64,000 nucleotides of DNA. It comes from Brevibacillus sedimenti. Its GTDB lineage: Bacteria; Bacillota; Bacilli; Brevibacillales; Brevibacillaceae. Shown here piece after piece: positions 42,821 to 49,847 of this stretch (position 1 is the stretch's first letter; every line of letters starts with the position of its first letter). The stretch is taken from assembly GCF_020923495.1 (NCBI RefSeq), contig NZ_CP064048.1, positions 2,249,501 through 2,313,500 on the forward strand. The letters are read 5' to 3'. The notes under the pieces were generated by a model that searched no databases, was not told where the DNA came from, and worked only from the letters and a program-made list of their open reading frames with translations. Position numbers and translations under genes: made by a program.

Positions 42821-42976
42821 ATGTTTAAGCCGGGGGAATGCGTTGTCTACACCCGTGACGGAGCCAGAGGAATCGTCATCGCGGTGAACGGGGAATGGTA
42901 TCAAATATTCTGGGAGGACACCTTTGTCAGTTGGGAAAAAGCGGAGGTGCTGATGAAAGCGGAGCAGCTTTCCTGA
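42821..42976 (+). CDS. Small 51-residue protein downstream of fixX
   Basis: A short open frame beginning 13 bases after fixX. The product is compact and beta-rich (ECVVYTRDGARGIVIAVNGE, then WYQIFWEDTFVSW), like a small SH3/KOW-type fold. The ribosome site is weak (GGACGGTGG). It may be translated with the fix operon. Function unknown. Confidence 0.5.
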   Translation: MFKPGECVVYTRDGARGIVIAVNGEWYQIFWEDTFVSWEKAEVLMKAEQLS

Positions 42977-42980
42977 CGAC

Positions 42981-43006
42981 AAAAAAGCGGGAGCCACGGC
43001 TCCCGC
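42981..43006. terminator. Terminator between the fix operon and the JAMM gene
   Basis: GCGGGAGCC (42987-42995) / GGCTCCCGC (42998-43006), with AAAAAA on its left (42981-42986), giving a U-run for minus-strand transcripts. Confidence 0.85.
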
Positions 43007-43081
43007 TTCCCAACTTTTCCATATACTGTTTCGAGACTGTGAAGAGATGGGACATGCCCGGTCAATCAAGACCAACGTCAC

Positions 43082-43456
43082 TCAATAAAGGATACATCTG
43101 AGCGGCGTCACCTGTTTGCCGTGGATGCGAAAACATCCCAGAACCGGCTGTTGTCCGGCAAGGGACAGGACCAGATAGGCAGTCTCCGGATAACAGGCGT
43201 GCTCGATATCGTACGGCGATGGATAAGCGGGAGCGGCCGGATGAGAGTGGTAGATGGCGACAAGACGTTCCCCTCTCTGTTCCATTTGGGCAAAGACCTG
43301 GCGAATCTGTTCCTCTCTCATGGAAAACGAGAAGGGGCTTTTATCGGCGTTCTCCATCTTCCAAATGGTCTCCGCCCGTCCGCATCTCCCCGACAGCAGT
43401 CCACATGCTTCATAGGGCTGTTCAGCAGTGCAGTGGACAACCATCTCTCGCCACAC
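43082..43456 (-). CDS. JAMM/Mov34 (M67) metallopeptidase
   Basis: A JAMM-type isopeptidase-like protein with the zinc motif IYHSHP (H70, H72) then PSPYD (Asp83) and the upstream Glu in PYEACGLLSG. The GTG at 43456 (124 residues) is the only usual start codon, but it lacks a ribosome site. The preceding codons read IGIVLPLAYH, a natural M67 N-terminus, and an ATA at 43486-43484 stands where ATG is expected, so the true start may be there or coupled to an upstream frame. Substrate unknown. Its terminator is at 42981-43006. Confidence 0.82.
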   Translation of the reverse strand: MWREMVVHCTAEQPYEACGLLSGRCGRAETIWKMENADKSPFSFSMREEQIRQVFAQMEQRGERLVAIYHSHPAAPAYPSPYDIEHACYPETAYLVLSLAGQQPVLGCFRIHGKQVTPLRCILY

Positions 43457-43482
43457 ATGATAAGCCAGCGGCAGGACGATGC

Positions 43483-43685
43483 CTATGGGACTACGGCTTG
43501 AAACGCCTCCCGCAGCAACCGCCCGATCTTCGTTGCGGCAACGATTTGACCACGTGCGACTTGCCCCATCCGGTATGTCCTGGAGGGGATACGTGCTGCT
43601 GACTGTTGCTCGGAAGATGGGGGTGCGTGTGGACAGGCCTCATTTGCCGTTGTCTGTAGAGTGCGCGGATCTGATCCGGTGTCAT
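43483..43685 (-). pseudogene. Possible small gene upstream of the JAMM gene, frame apparently broken
   Basis: An ATG at 43685 has a good site (GGAAGGG, 6 bases), and the reading MTPDQIRALYRQRQ looks coding. That frame degenerates after about 35 residues. Another frame continues with MGQVARGQIVAATKIGRLLR and stops at 43483, abutting the JAMM frame. One extra base in a four-base G run (43585-43588, plus strand) would join them into a protein of roughly 67 residues. No family is recognised. Low confidence that this is a gene. Confidence 0.3.
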
Positions 43686-43803
43686 GAAAATCCCTTCCTT
43701 TCCTTCGGCGTATACTATGATGTATTCGTCGGCGGAAAGGAAGGGAACGGCGGTTGCACATCGGAGTGCAGTCGGGGAAAGGACGGGCGGTCTGGGTGCA
43801 TGG

Positions 43804-45150
43804 TTACGCGTTTTTAAAGGGATTAAAGGCAGTGACTGCAGACGTGTTGTGCGGTTTGAGAAAAGAGGCGTGAGCGCTGTTGGACGGCAGTCTCAACACG
43901 GGCGTGCCGCCCGCTGCCAGTTGCTGTTGCTGGGCAGCAGCAGGGGATTCCATCCCTTTTTTGCTTCGCGATTCGCGTGACTGGTAATCGTGGATGGCCT
44001 GCCGGTACTTTTCTTCTTTTTTCTGCAAGTCTTTGATCGTCTTCTTCAACTCCTGGCGTTCCCGCTGCCATTCCGCTTCCTGCGCCTGCAAGCGGGCGAT
44101 CACTTCTTCCTTCTCCTTCAGCTGCTGCTGATAGGTTTCTTCCCGCTCCGATTGAGTCGATGCGTGTATCAATTTTTGCTGTAATTCATCAATCTGCTGC
44201 TGCCATTCTGATTTCTCGGCCTGATGGCGGGCGATGATGTCGTCCCGCTGGTGAAGCAACTGCGTCAGCGCTTCCTCGTTTTGCCGGGAAGATTCAAGCT
44301 GCTGCGTCAGTTCTTCAAGCGCTCCCCGCCATTCGGCTTCTTTTGTCTGATAGCTGGCGATGGTCTCTTCCAGCTGCTTGATGCGCTGGGCATCGTCGGC
44401 TGTTTGTTGGTGGTACTCCTTGACCTCTTGGTTCAGCAACTCCCATTTTTCGCTCCACTCCGCCTCTTTGGCCTGATAGCGGGCGATGATGTCGTCTCGC
44501 TGGTGAAGCTGCTGCGTCAGTTCTTCAAGCGCTCCCTGCCATTCGGCTTCTTTTGTTTGGTAGCTGGCGATGGTTTCTTCCAGCTGCTTGATGCGCTGGG
44601 CATCGTCGGCTGTTTGCTGCTGGTGCGCCTTGACTTCTTGGTTCAACAACTCCCATTTTTCGCTCCACTCCGCCTCTTTGGCCTGATAGTAGGCGATGAT
44701 GTCGTCTTTTTGCTGCAGCAGCTGCGCAACGTCCTCTGAAAGCATCGCCCCCTGGGCTTCCCTTACGATTTCCCTCCACTCTTCCAGGGTTTTCTGCCAT
44801 TCCGCCTCCTTTTCCTTGTAATAGGCGATGGTTTGGTCCCGTTGTTCAAGCAGGGCAAGCTGACTTGCCTCGAGTTGTTCAAGCTCGTGCACCCGGTCTT
44901 TCAGTTCGGCCACCACGCGGTTCAATTCGTCTGCCCTGCGCTGTTGCTCTGTCAGTGATCGTTTTACCTGTTCCAGGTGCTGGTTGTGCCATTCTTCCCG
45001 GTCCCGCAGTTCCTTCAGTTTTTTGCTGGCAAGCTGTAGTTCTTCGTAGTGCTGGTTCGCTTTCGCTTCAAAAAACTGCGCTTGCCGCTTCAGCAGGAGA
45101 AGCTTTTCCTTCTCCGGCTTCGCTTTGCTGGAGGTCTTTTTTTTCAGCAC
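43804..45150 (-). CDS. Long coiled-coil repeat protein, possibly spore-associated
   Basis: A 448-residue, almost wholly helical, Glu/Gln/Lys-rich protein. It contains recurrent IIAxYQxKEAEW units, including two near-identical ~70-residue repeats. The last ~60 residues are non-helical and Ala/Gln/Pro-rich, ending FNPFKNA. There is no signal peptide or membrane segment. Start is GTG 45150 after AAAGGAGG. The position beside spore-surface-type genes suggests a coat or exosporium structural role, but no family is recognised. Confidence 0.75.
   Translation of the reverse strand: MLKKKTSSKAKPEKEKLLLLKRQAQFFEAKANQHYEELQLASKKLKELRDREEWHNQHLEQVKRSLTEQQRRADELNRVVAELKDRVHELEQLEASQLALLEQRDQTIAYYKEKEAEWQKTLEEWREIVREAQGAMLSEDVAQLLQQKDDIIAYYQAKEAEWSEKWELLNQEVKAHQQQTADDAQRIKQLEETIASYQTKEAEWQGALEELTQQLHQRDDIIARYQAKEAEWSEKWELLNQEVKEYHQQTADDAQRIKQLEETIASYQTKEAEWRGALEELTQQLESSRQNEEALTQLLHQRDDIIARHQAEKSEWQQQIDELQQKLIHASTQSEREETYQQQLKEKEEVIARLQAQEAEWQRERQELKKTIKDLQKKEEKYRQAIHDYQSRESRSKKGMESPAAAQQQQLAAGGTPVLRLPSNSAHASFLKPHNTSAVTAFNPFKNA
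44311..44720 (-). repeat. Two tandem ~210-bp repeats in the coiled-coil gene
   Basis: The segment starting at 44311 recurs from 44521 with few changes, a period of 210 bases (70 codons), diverging after about 44.69 kb. Shorter motif repeats flank it. Confidence 0.8.
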
Positions 45151-45270
45151 CGTACGTTCCTCCTTTGCAGTGTGTGTTCCCCTATAGACATATGTAAGGG
45201 AGCGGGAAGTGTGAAAAAGCGGAGAAGAGTTAGGCTGTTACGGGTGAGTATATGTTTCACTTAAAACAGA

Positions 45271-45579
45271 AACGGGAGAAGAGCAACTCTTCTCCCGTCG
45301 TACTGAAGACAAACCGGTCGTACCGAGGAGAAGCACGTTTCCAGGCAGAGCGACTTGTGAGCCCTACCGAGCGGAGCTGCAATTTGCGGGTAAAAGGATC
45401 GCCACCGTTGAACAGGCTGCGTAGCTATGCGGCTTTGGCGATCCCCCGCAAATCGATGCGGAGCGAGCAGTTTGTGCTTCCTTGCTGGGCGAGCACGGAG
45501 CGGATGACGGAAACGTGTTCTCCTTGCAACGGCCACTTTGTCAACACACAAACGGGAGAAGAGCAACTCTTCTCCCGTT
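45271..45579. repeat. ~310-bp palindromic non-coding element bounded by identical hairpins
   Basis: The same 27-base palindrome (arms ACGGGAGAAGAG / CTCTTCTCCCGT) occurs at 45272-45298 and 45552-45578. Between them lie nested inverted repeats: AGGAGAAGCACGTTTCC (45326-45342) against GGAAACGTGTTCTCCT (45509-45524), TTTGCGGG (45383-45390) against CCCGCAAA (45445-45452), and GGATCGCCA (45396-45404) against TGGCGATCC (45436-45444). The symmetry suggests a mobile palindromic element (MITE- or BIME-like) or a structured RNA. No transposase is present. It lies in the 45151-45598 gap, which otherwise holds nothing clear. Confidence 0.7.
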
Positions 45580-45598
45580 TTGTATCGATTCTGGCGAA

Positions 45599-46903
45599 TT
45601 ACGGAATGGACGGCGTCGGGATTACATCCGGGAACGTTACGCAGTCTTGGACCAGCAGCTGCTCGTCGGGGACAATCGTAAGTGCTGCGGAGAAGATGGG
45701 GAGTCCGGCTCCGTTGGTCAGCAGCAGGAGCACGACGTCCGGCAGCCCCAGACCGGTTTCGGCCAAGACGAGCGTGTAGTTCACCGTTTCTTGCGTGCCT
45801 GTTGCCGTGAACGTTCTCACGCCGGTACCGGTAACGACAAGACCGAGGAGGATGGTCGGCAGAACGATTCCCAGACCAAGGTCCGGCAGAACCGTGATGC
45901 ACGTCGGCGAGCTGATCGTCGTTGGCGTGAGGCTGAAGCTTTGGTCGCCGGGGATGACGTCAGGCAGCGGTGTCGGACCAGGCGTATCGAAGAAGTTGAA
46001 GGTGAACGTGCTGGCCGACGGATTGCAGCTCGGGCAGATGTCGGCGATCAACTGTACGGTACCGATTTCTACCGGTGCCAGCGGCGGCAGGCCGAGGCTT
46101 ACTGTTACGCCGGTAAGCAGCGTATTGACTGTAGCCTGGCAGTCGCAGTTCGCACGCGGGAAGATCGTCGGGCACTGCGGCGGGAAGACGATCGGCGGGC
46201 AGCGGAAACCAGGACCGGGGGACGGTGTCGGTACCGGGATGTCGTTCGGACGCGGTGCGCAGAACTTGGCCAGTACCTCCAGTTTTACTTCCGCTTCCAC
46301 CTGGATTTCCTTGCAGATCGTGATCTCCAATTCTACCATGCCGCCGAGCAGAACGCTGCCGATCGGCGTGCACTCGATTGCGGTAATCCGGCAGAGAATG
46401 TTGTTTTCGTCCAGCGGCTCCGGCAGGCAGAGCACCACTTCGTCATCAAACTGGATGGTCGCCGGGAATTCGCACAGGAACGTACCATCAGCAAAAATGC
46501 GAAGCAACACAGTAGCACCGAACAGGAACCGGACAACGCCTACGCGGACGGTAGCACCGCCAACCGTGATCGTCTCACGGCGAATGCCGATGACACGGCA
46601 GGAAAATTCAGGCGAAATCGTGGGTTGCGGTTTCGGAATCAGCGGGAACGGCGGCGGTACGATCGGTTCCACGCACTGAATCGTAATGTCCTGTCCCGCA
46701 CGGATGGCTTCGTCAACCAACGGCCGGCAGTCGTCTGGAATGGGAACCTTGTTGCGGTCCCTGTTGGCAAATACAACCCAGTCGTACACCTTTTGAACGC
46801 GGATGCACTCTTCCTGCAGATTGTTGGGAATCGGCGGAGGTGCGGTTGGCGTCGGTGTAGGTGTCGGCACTTGGTAACCCCTGATGGGCTTCACTTTATG
46901 CAC
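45599..46903 (-). CDS. Probable spore-surface protein, Pro/Cys-rich, beta-rich
   Basis: A 434-residue protein without signal peptide or membrane helix. The N-terminus has PTPTPTPTAPPPIP, then a compact domain with ECIRVQKVYDWVVFANRDR and IPDDC. The middle is beta-rich with scattered cysteines. A second Pro-rich linker (VPTPSPGPGFRCPP) leads to a hydrophobic, Thr/Gly/Leu-rich C-terminal half. The VQKVYDWV segment recalls domains of spore coat/exosporium proteins, but no family is certain. The GTG start at 46903 follows AAAGGAAGGG. Neighbouring glycosyltransferases could glycosylate its Thr-rich regions. Confidence 0.6.
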   Translation of the reverse strand: MHKVKPIRGYQVPTPTPTPTAPPPIPNNLQEECIRVQKVYDWVVFANRDRNKVPIPDDCRPLVDEAIRAGQDITIQCVEPIVPPPFPLIPKPQPTISPEFSCRVIGIRRETITVGGATVRVGVVRFLFGATVLLRIFADGTFLCEFPATIQFDDEVVLCLPEPLDENNILCRITAIECTPIGSVLLGGMVELEITICKEIQVEAEVKLEVLAKFCAPRPNDIPVPTPSPGPGFRCPPIVFPPQCPTIFPRANCDCQATVNTLLTGVTVSLGLPPLAPVEIGTVQLIADICPSCNPSASTFTFNFFDTPGPTPLPDVIPGDQSFSLTPTTISSPTCITVLPDLGLGIVLPTILLGLVVTGTGVRTFTATGTQETVNYTLVLAETGLGLPDVVLLLLTNGAGLPIFSAALTIVPDEQLLVQDCVTFPDVIPTPSIP

Positions 46904-47025
46904 CAGTACAACCCTTCCTTTCTATAGGGTATTTGATTTTGCATTACATACTATGGAGGCAGCGGGAGATTTGCTTGTCAACGAATGCCCATTTTTCGCG
47001 CAGCCTTCGCTTCGTGCCCTTCTGT

Positions 47026-47910
47026 TTAGAAAGGAATGGCGAACTGGCGCATGAACCAGTCGTCGTCGTATTTGCGACGGGCGAAATACCGCAGACGCTG
47101 GGCCACGGCCCCGCATTGCAGCACCTCGCGCTCAATCCGGTTGGGATCGGCGTGGATGATCAGTTTCTTGCAAGCTGCAATCCGCGATTCGTTAAAGTGG
47201 CTGTACGCCATTCGCAGCATGTTGTAGTACACATGCTCAAACTCCACTTTGTACGGATGGGCTTTTCGGAACAGGTGGAGGATTTTGACCGAGGGTTGTA
47301 CATGGCAGCGGTAACCAAACAACCATAATTTTATGGAAATTTCGATGTCTTCAAAGCCCCAGACGCGAAACCCTCTGTCAAAACCGCCGATGTCCATAAA
47401 GACGTGTTTCGGCATGGCCAGACAGCCGCCGGGGAGGATGGCGGATGGTTCCGGTCGGTTTACATGCCGGGTCCAGACTACGCCCAATCGCTGGTCAAGC
47501 GTCTGGCCGTAGCCGACCTTGTGGGGCTCCTGCATCGACGCGATGGCGGGAGATACCGCATCGGTGCGCCCGGACTTGATCAGATCGACGAGACCGTCGA
47601 TCCAGTAATTCGGAAACGTCAGATGGGCGTCACAGAAAATCAGATAGGTGCCTTTGGCGTGTTCCGCTCCCAGATTTCTCGCAGCAGCTGCGCCGATTCC
47701 AGGCGTGGTGATCAGCTTGACCCGGCCATTCTGTTCTTCTGTTTGCAAAAAGGCGCAGCAGTTGTCTGAAGAACCGTCATCCACCACGATGATCTCATAC
47801 GGATAGCGCGTTTTCGCGGCGCGAAGCGATTCAAGCGTGGTGCGCACGTTGTTTCCCTCATTTTTGGCCGGAAAAATGACGGAAACCAACGGCAGGTGTT
47901 CGTCCGACAT
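47026..47910 (-). CDS. GT2 family glycosyltransferase (GalNAc-transferase-like)
   Basis: A 294-residue cytoplasmic glycosyltransferase. The GT-A core has VSVIFPAKNEGNN, IIVVDDGSSDN and the metal motif in IFCDAHLTF. The acceptor-side WGFEDIEISIKLWLFGY is the pattern of GT27-like GalNAc transferases. The start at ATG 47910 has AAAGGAGTG. It is a monocistronic minus-strand gene between the spore-surface protein and a divergent gene, and may act in spore glycoprotein synthesis. Confidence 0.88.
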   Translation of the reverse strand: MSDEHLPLVSVIFPAKNEGNNVRTTLESLRAAKTRYPYEIIVVDDGSSDNCCAFLQTEEQNGRVKLITTPGIGAAAARNLGAEHAKGTYLIFCDAHLTFPNYWIDGLVDLIKSGRTDAVSPAIASMQEPHKVGYGQTLDQRLGVVWTRHVNRPEPSAILPGGCLAMPKHVFMDIGGFDRGFRVWGFEDIEISIKLWLFGYRCHVQPSVKILHLFRKAHPYKVEFEHVYYNMLRMAYSHFNESRIAACKKLIIHADPNRIEREVLQCGAVAQRLRYFARRKYDDDWFMRQFAIPF

Positions 47911-47994
47911 GGGATCACTCCTTTCTCCTGACATGGTATGGCAGAACGAAGAAGGGGGTACCCGTCTTCTCGGAAAATGACCGCTTCACGTCTC

Positions 47995-48022
47995 ACGCAT
48001 GGTGCCGGCTGTTCATACACTA
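47995..48022 (+). promoter_or_regulatory. SigK-like promoter of the 48.1-kb gene
   Basis: AC (47995-47996), 17-bp spacer, CATACACTA (48014-48022), which matches CATAnnnTA. It is placed 40 bases before the coding start. Confidence 0.45.
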
Positions 48023-48062
48023 GACAGCGGATGGGGAAATACCCATTGGAGGAGTGAATCGC

Positions 48063-48791
48063 ATGGACGTCGAGGTATATTACGCGGGACAGCGCAGCGG
48101 GACCATACCGTACATGTCGGTGCCCGCCTTTCGCCTGTTCTGCAAACAGAATGGCTTTCAGCTCAGATGGGATGCCGAACAGAAGCGGATTGAGCTCGAT
48201 TCCGGGCTAAAGGGGAGAGTCTGTGTCCTGGCGGTGGGAAAAGCCGGAAAAGACGCCTCCTACGAATGTGAGATTTTGAACAGGGTGCAGGCGTTTCTGT
48301 CCGAGTACGGGGCAGAGGTCGTGATCGGAGAACCGGCGAAGATTCTCAAAAAGGATGTGGCGATCCGCTTTAGCGTCAAGGAGATCCGCGCATCCGTCTC
48401 CCCCAAGTTGATCGTGTTTCGCAGCGAAAACGAGTCACGCAGGACGCTGGTTGACTGCCTCCACCATGAACTGAAGCAAACAGGGATCAACTGCGTGATA
48501 AAACTGCTGCGGGAAGCCCGCTCTGGTTCCTCCGGTATCGCGGTTCAATTTCAACTCCCTCAGGGTACGGATGAACAGCAGCGCAAGGCGTACGCAGAAT
48601 GCATCGCCTTTTTTCTCGCTTCCGGAATCCTTCATTACTTTCTCACCGGTCTGCGTATCTCACCGCTGTCATACCTGTCGCGCCATCTGCTGAAAGCGTT
48701 TGGGGCAGAGCTGCTGCGGAAGAGGCGGATTCGGCAGATGCAGCAAAGAATGCGGGGGAGGAAGCGGACGCATACAGCGCCGCCGGGGTGA
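48063..48791 (+). CDS. Uncharacterised protein with degenerate amidase-like domain
   Basis: A 242-residue protein. The first ~45 residues resemble a small copper-amine-oxidase-N/stalk domain (GTIPYMSVPAFRLFCKQNGF). The rest recalls an N-acetylmuramoyl-L-alanine amidase fold (VCVLAVGKAGKDASYECEIL, LSEYGAEVVIG), but the zinc-binding His and Glu residues are not evident, so it is probably inactive as an amidase. The C-terminus is basic (RKRRIRQMQQRMRGRKR). GGAGGAG precedes ATG 48063. The next gene begins in its stop. Confidence 0.6.
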   Translation: MDVEVYYAGQRSGTIPYMSVPAFRLFCKQNGFQLRWDAEQKRIELDSGLKGRVCVLAVGKAGKDASYECEILNRVQAFLSEYGAEVVIGEPAKILKKDVAIRFSVKEIRASVSPKLIVFRSENESRRTLVDCLHHELKQTGINCVIKLLREARSGSSGIAVQFQLPQGTDEQQRKAYAECIAFFLASGILHYFLTGLRISPLSYLSRHLLKAFGAELLRKRRIRQMQQRMRGRKRTHTAPPG

Positions 48792-49441
48792 ACGAACAGC
48801 AGGAAGCGGCTCCAACGGAACCTCTGGAGACAGAGGCGGCCTTGGGCGCACAGACAATCGATGTGCAGCCTGATCCTGACACGGCTGAAGCCAGGACGGA
48901 CGAGGCGGAGCCGCAAGTTACTGTGCAGGAAGCAGTCCCTTTGGCGGAAACGTTCCGGCAGGCGGAAGCAAGGCGGCTGGAAGCAGAGGTGTTTTTCGAC
49001 TACACCGTGCTGCGGTCCGATGTCGAAAACCGGCCGTTTTTGCTCATCGGCAATATTTGCGTAAAAAATACGGGAACAGAAGCGCTGTACAATCCGGTTG
49101 TCTGCCTTCGCGCCGATCCGCCTGACAGCATCAAGATGGGGGGACAAATCCTGCCGCCCAATTTGGTGGAAACGCTCGCCGTGCAAAGTTCTGCAGGGAT
49201 CAAAGGGTGGCGGTATCTGGAGAATGACTGGTTTACGCAGGCGAAAGAACGAGGGGAGTACTGGATGGCACCGATTCATCCCGTGAGGATTGAGCCGAAC
49301 ACAACCGAGATGTTTCAGAATTTCCAGTTCTCCGTCACCAAACCGGAAACCGGAAACACCGTGACGGTCGAGGGCTATGTATTCTTTCAGGAACAGGGGC
49401 TGCAGTTTGCGGCCAATAACCGGATCGCCCTTTCCTTGTAA
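48788..49441 (+). CDS. Uncharacterised protein with acidic N-terminus and beta domain
   Basis: A ~217-residue protein if started at GTG 48788, which overlaps the previous stop. A longer frame from an ATG at 48599 would overlap that gene by nearly 200 bases and is less likely. Residues 1-70 are Glu/Ala/Pro-rich and low complexity. Residues 75-217 form a beta-rich domain (PFLLIGNICVKNTGTEALYN, VTVEGYVFFQEQGL). There is no membrane segment. It is co-transcribed with the amidase-like gene. Function unknown. Confidence 0.55.
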   Translation: MNEQQEAAPTEPLETEAALGAQTIDVQPDPDTAEARTDEAEPQVTVQEAVPLAETFRQAEARRLEAEVFFDYTVLRSDVENRPFLLIGNICVKNTGTEALYNPVVCLRADPPDSIKMGGQILPPNLVETLAVQSSAGIKGWRYLENDWFTQAKERGEYWMAPIHPVRIEPNTTEMFQNFQFSVTKPETGNTVTVEGYVFFQEQGLQFAANNRIALSL

Positions 49442-49490
49442 GCGTAAGAGGTAAAGAACCAAGAACGTATCAGGAAAAGGAGTGGGATGT

Positions 49491-49838
49491 ATGGAAGGCG
49501 TCTCGTGGCTGGATTTGGCGATTCTGGTGCTGGCCAGTTTTCGCCTGACCCACTTGATCGTGTTTGACGAAATCACTGCGTTTCTGAGAGCGCCTTTCTT
49601 TACGGAGAAGTATGAGACCGACGCTGTCGGTCAACTGATCCGGCATATCGAATTTCACGGGGAAGGCTTGCGCCGCTGGCTCGGCATGCTGCTCAGCTGC
49701 CATTGGTGCGTAGGCATTTGGGCGGCAGCGGCAGTCGTCGCGCTTTACGTCTATGTACCGGCCGCCTTTCCTCTGCTGCTGCTTCTCGCTGTCGCAGGTG
49801 CAGCGGCCGTAATCGAGACCAAGTTGTACACGGGTTGA
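49491..49838 (+). CDS. DUF1360 membrane protein (sporulation YngL-like)
   Basis: A 115-residue protein with hydrophobic segments near both ends. The family pattern is LASFRLTHLIVFDEIT, FLRAPFF and the cysteine pair in GMLLSCHWCVGIWAA, which identifies DUF1360 as in Bacillus YngL. Start ATG 49491 follows AAAAGGAG. It is often associated with sporulation. It ends 9 bases before the converging GT2 gene. Confidence 0.85.
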   Translation: MEGVSWLDLAILVLASFRLTHLIVFDEITAFLRAPFFTEKYETDAVGQLIRHIEFHGEGLRRWLGMLLSCHWCVGIWAAAAVVALYVYVPAAFPLLLLLAVAGAAAVIETKLYTG

Positions 49839-49847
49839 CGGTTGCGG

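Noticed and set aside
44219-44720. Regular repeats resembling a CRISPR array
   Set aside because: The repeat is a 210-bp in-frame coding repeat of a coiled-coil gene; there are no short direct repeats with unique spacers and no cas genes.
45261-45902. Minus-strand frame through the palindromic element
   Set aside because: Crosses hairpins and the end of a real gene in another frame; composition is not protein-like.
48599-48787. Extended N-terminus for the 48.8-49.4 kb gene
   Set aside because: It would overlap the preceding gene by nearly 200 bases in another frame; the GTG at the stop/start overlap is simpler.
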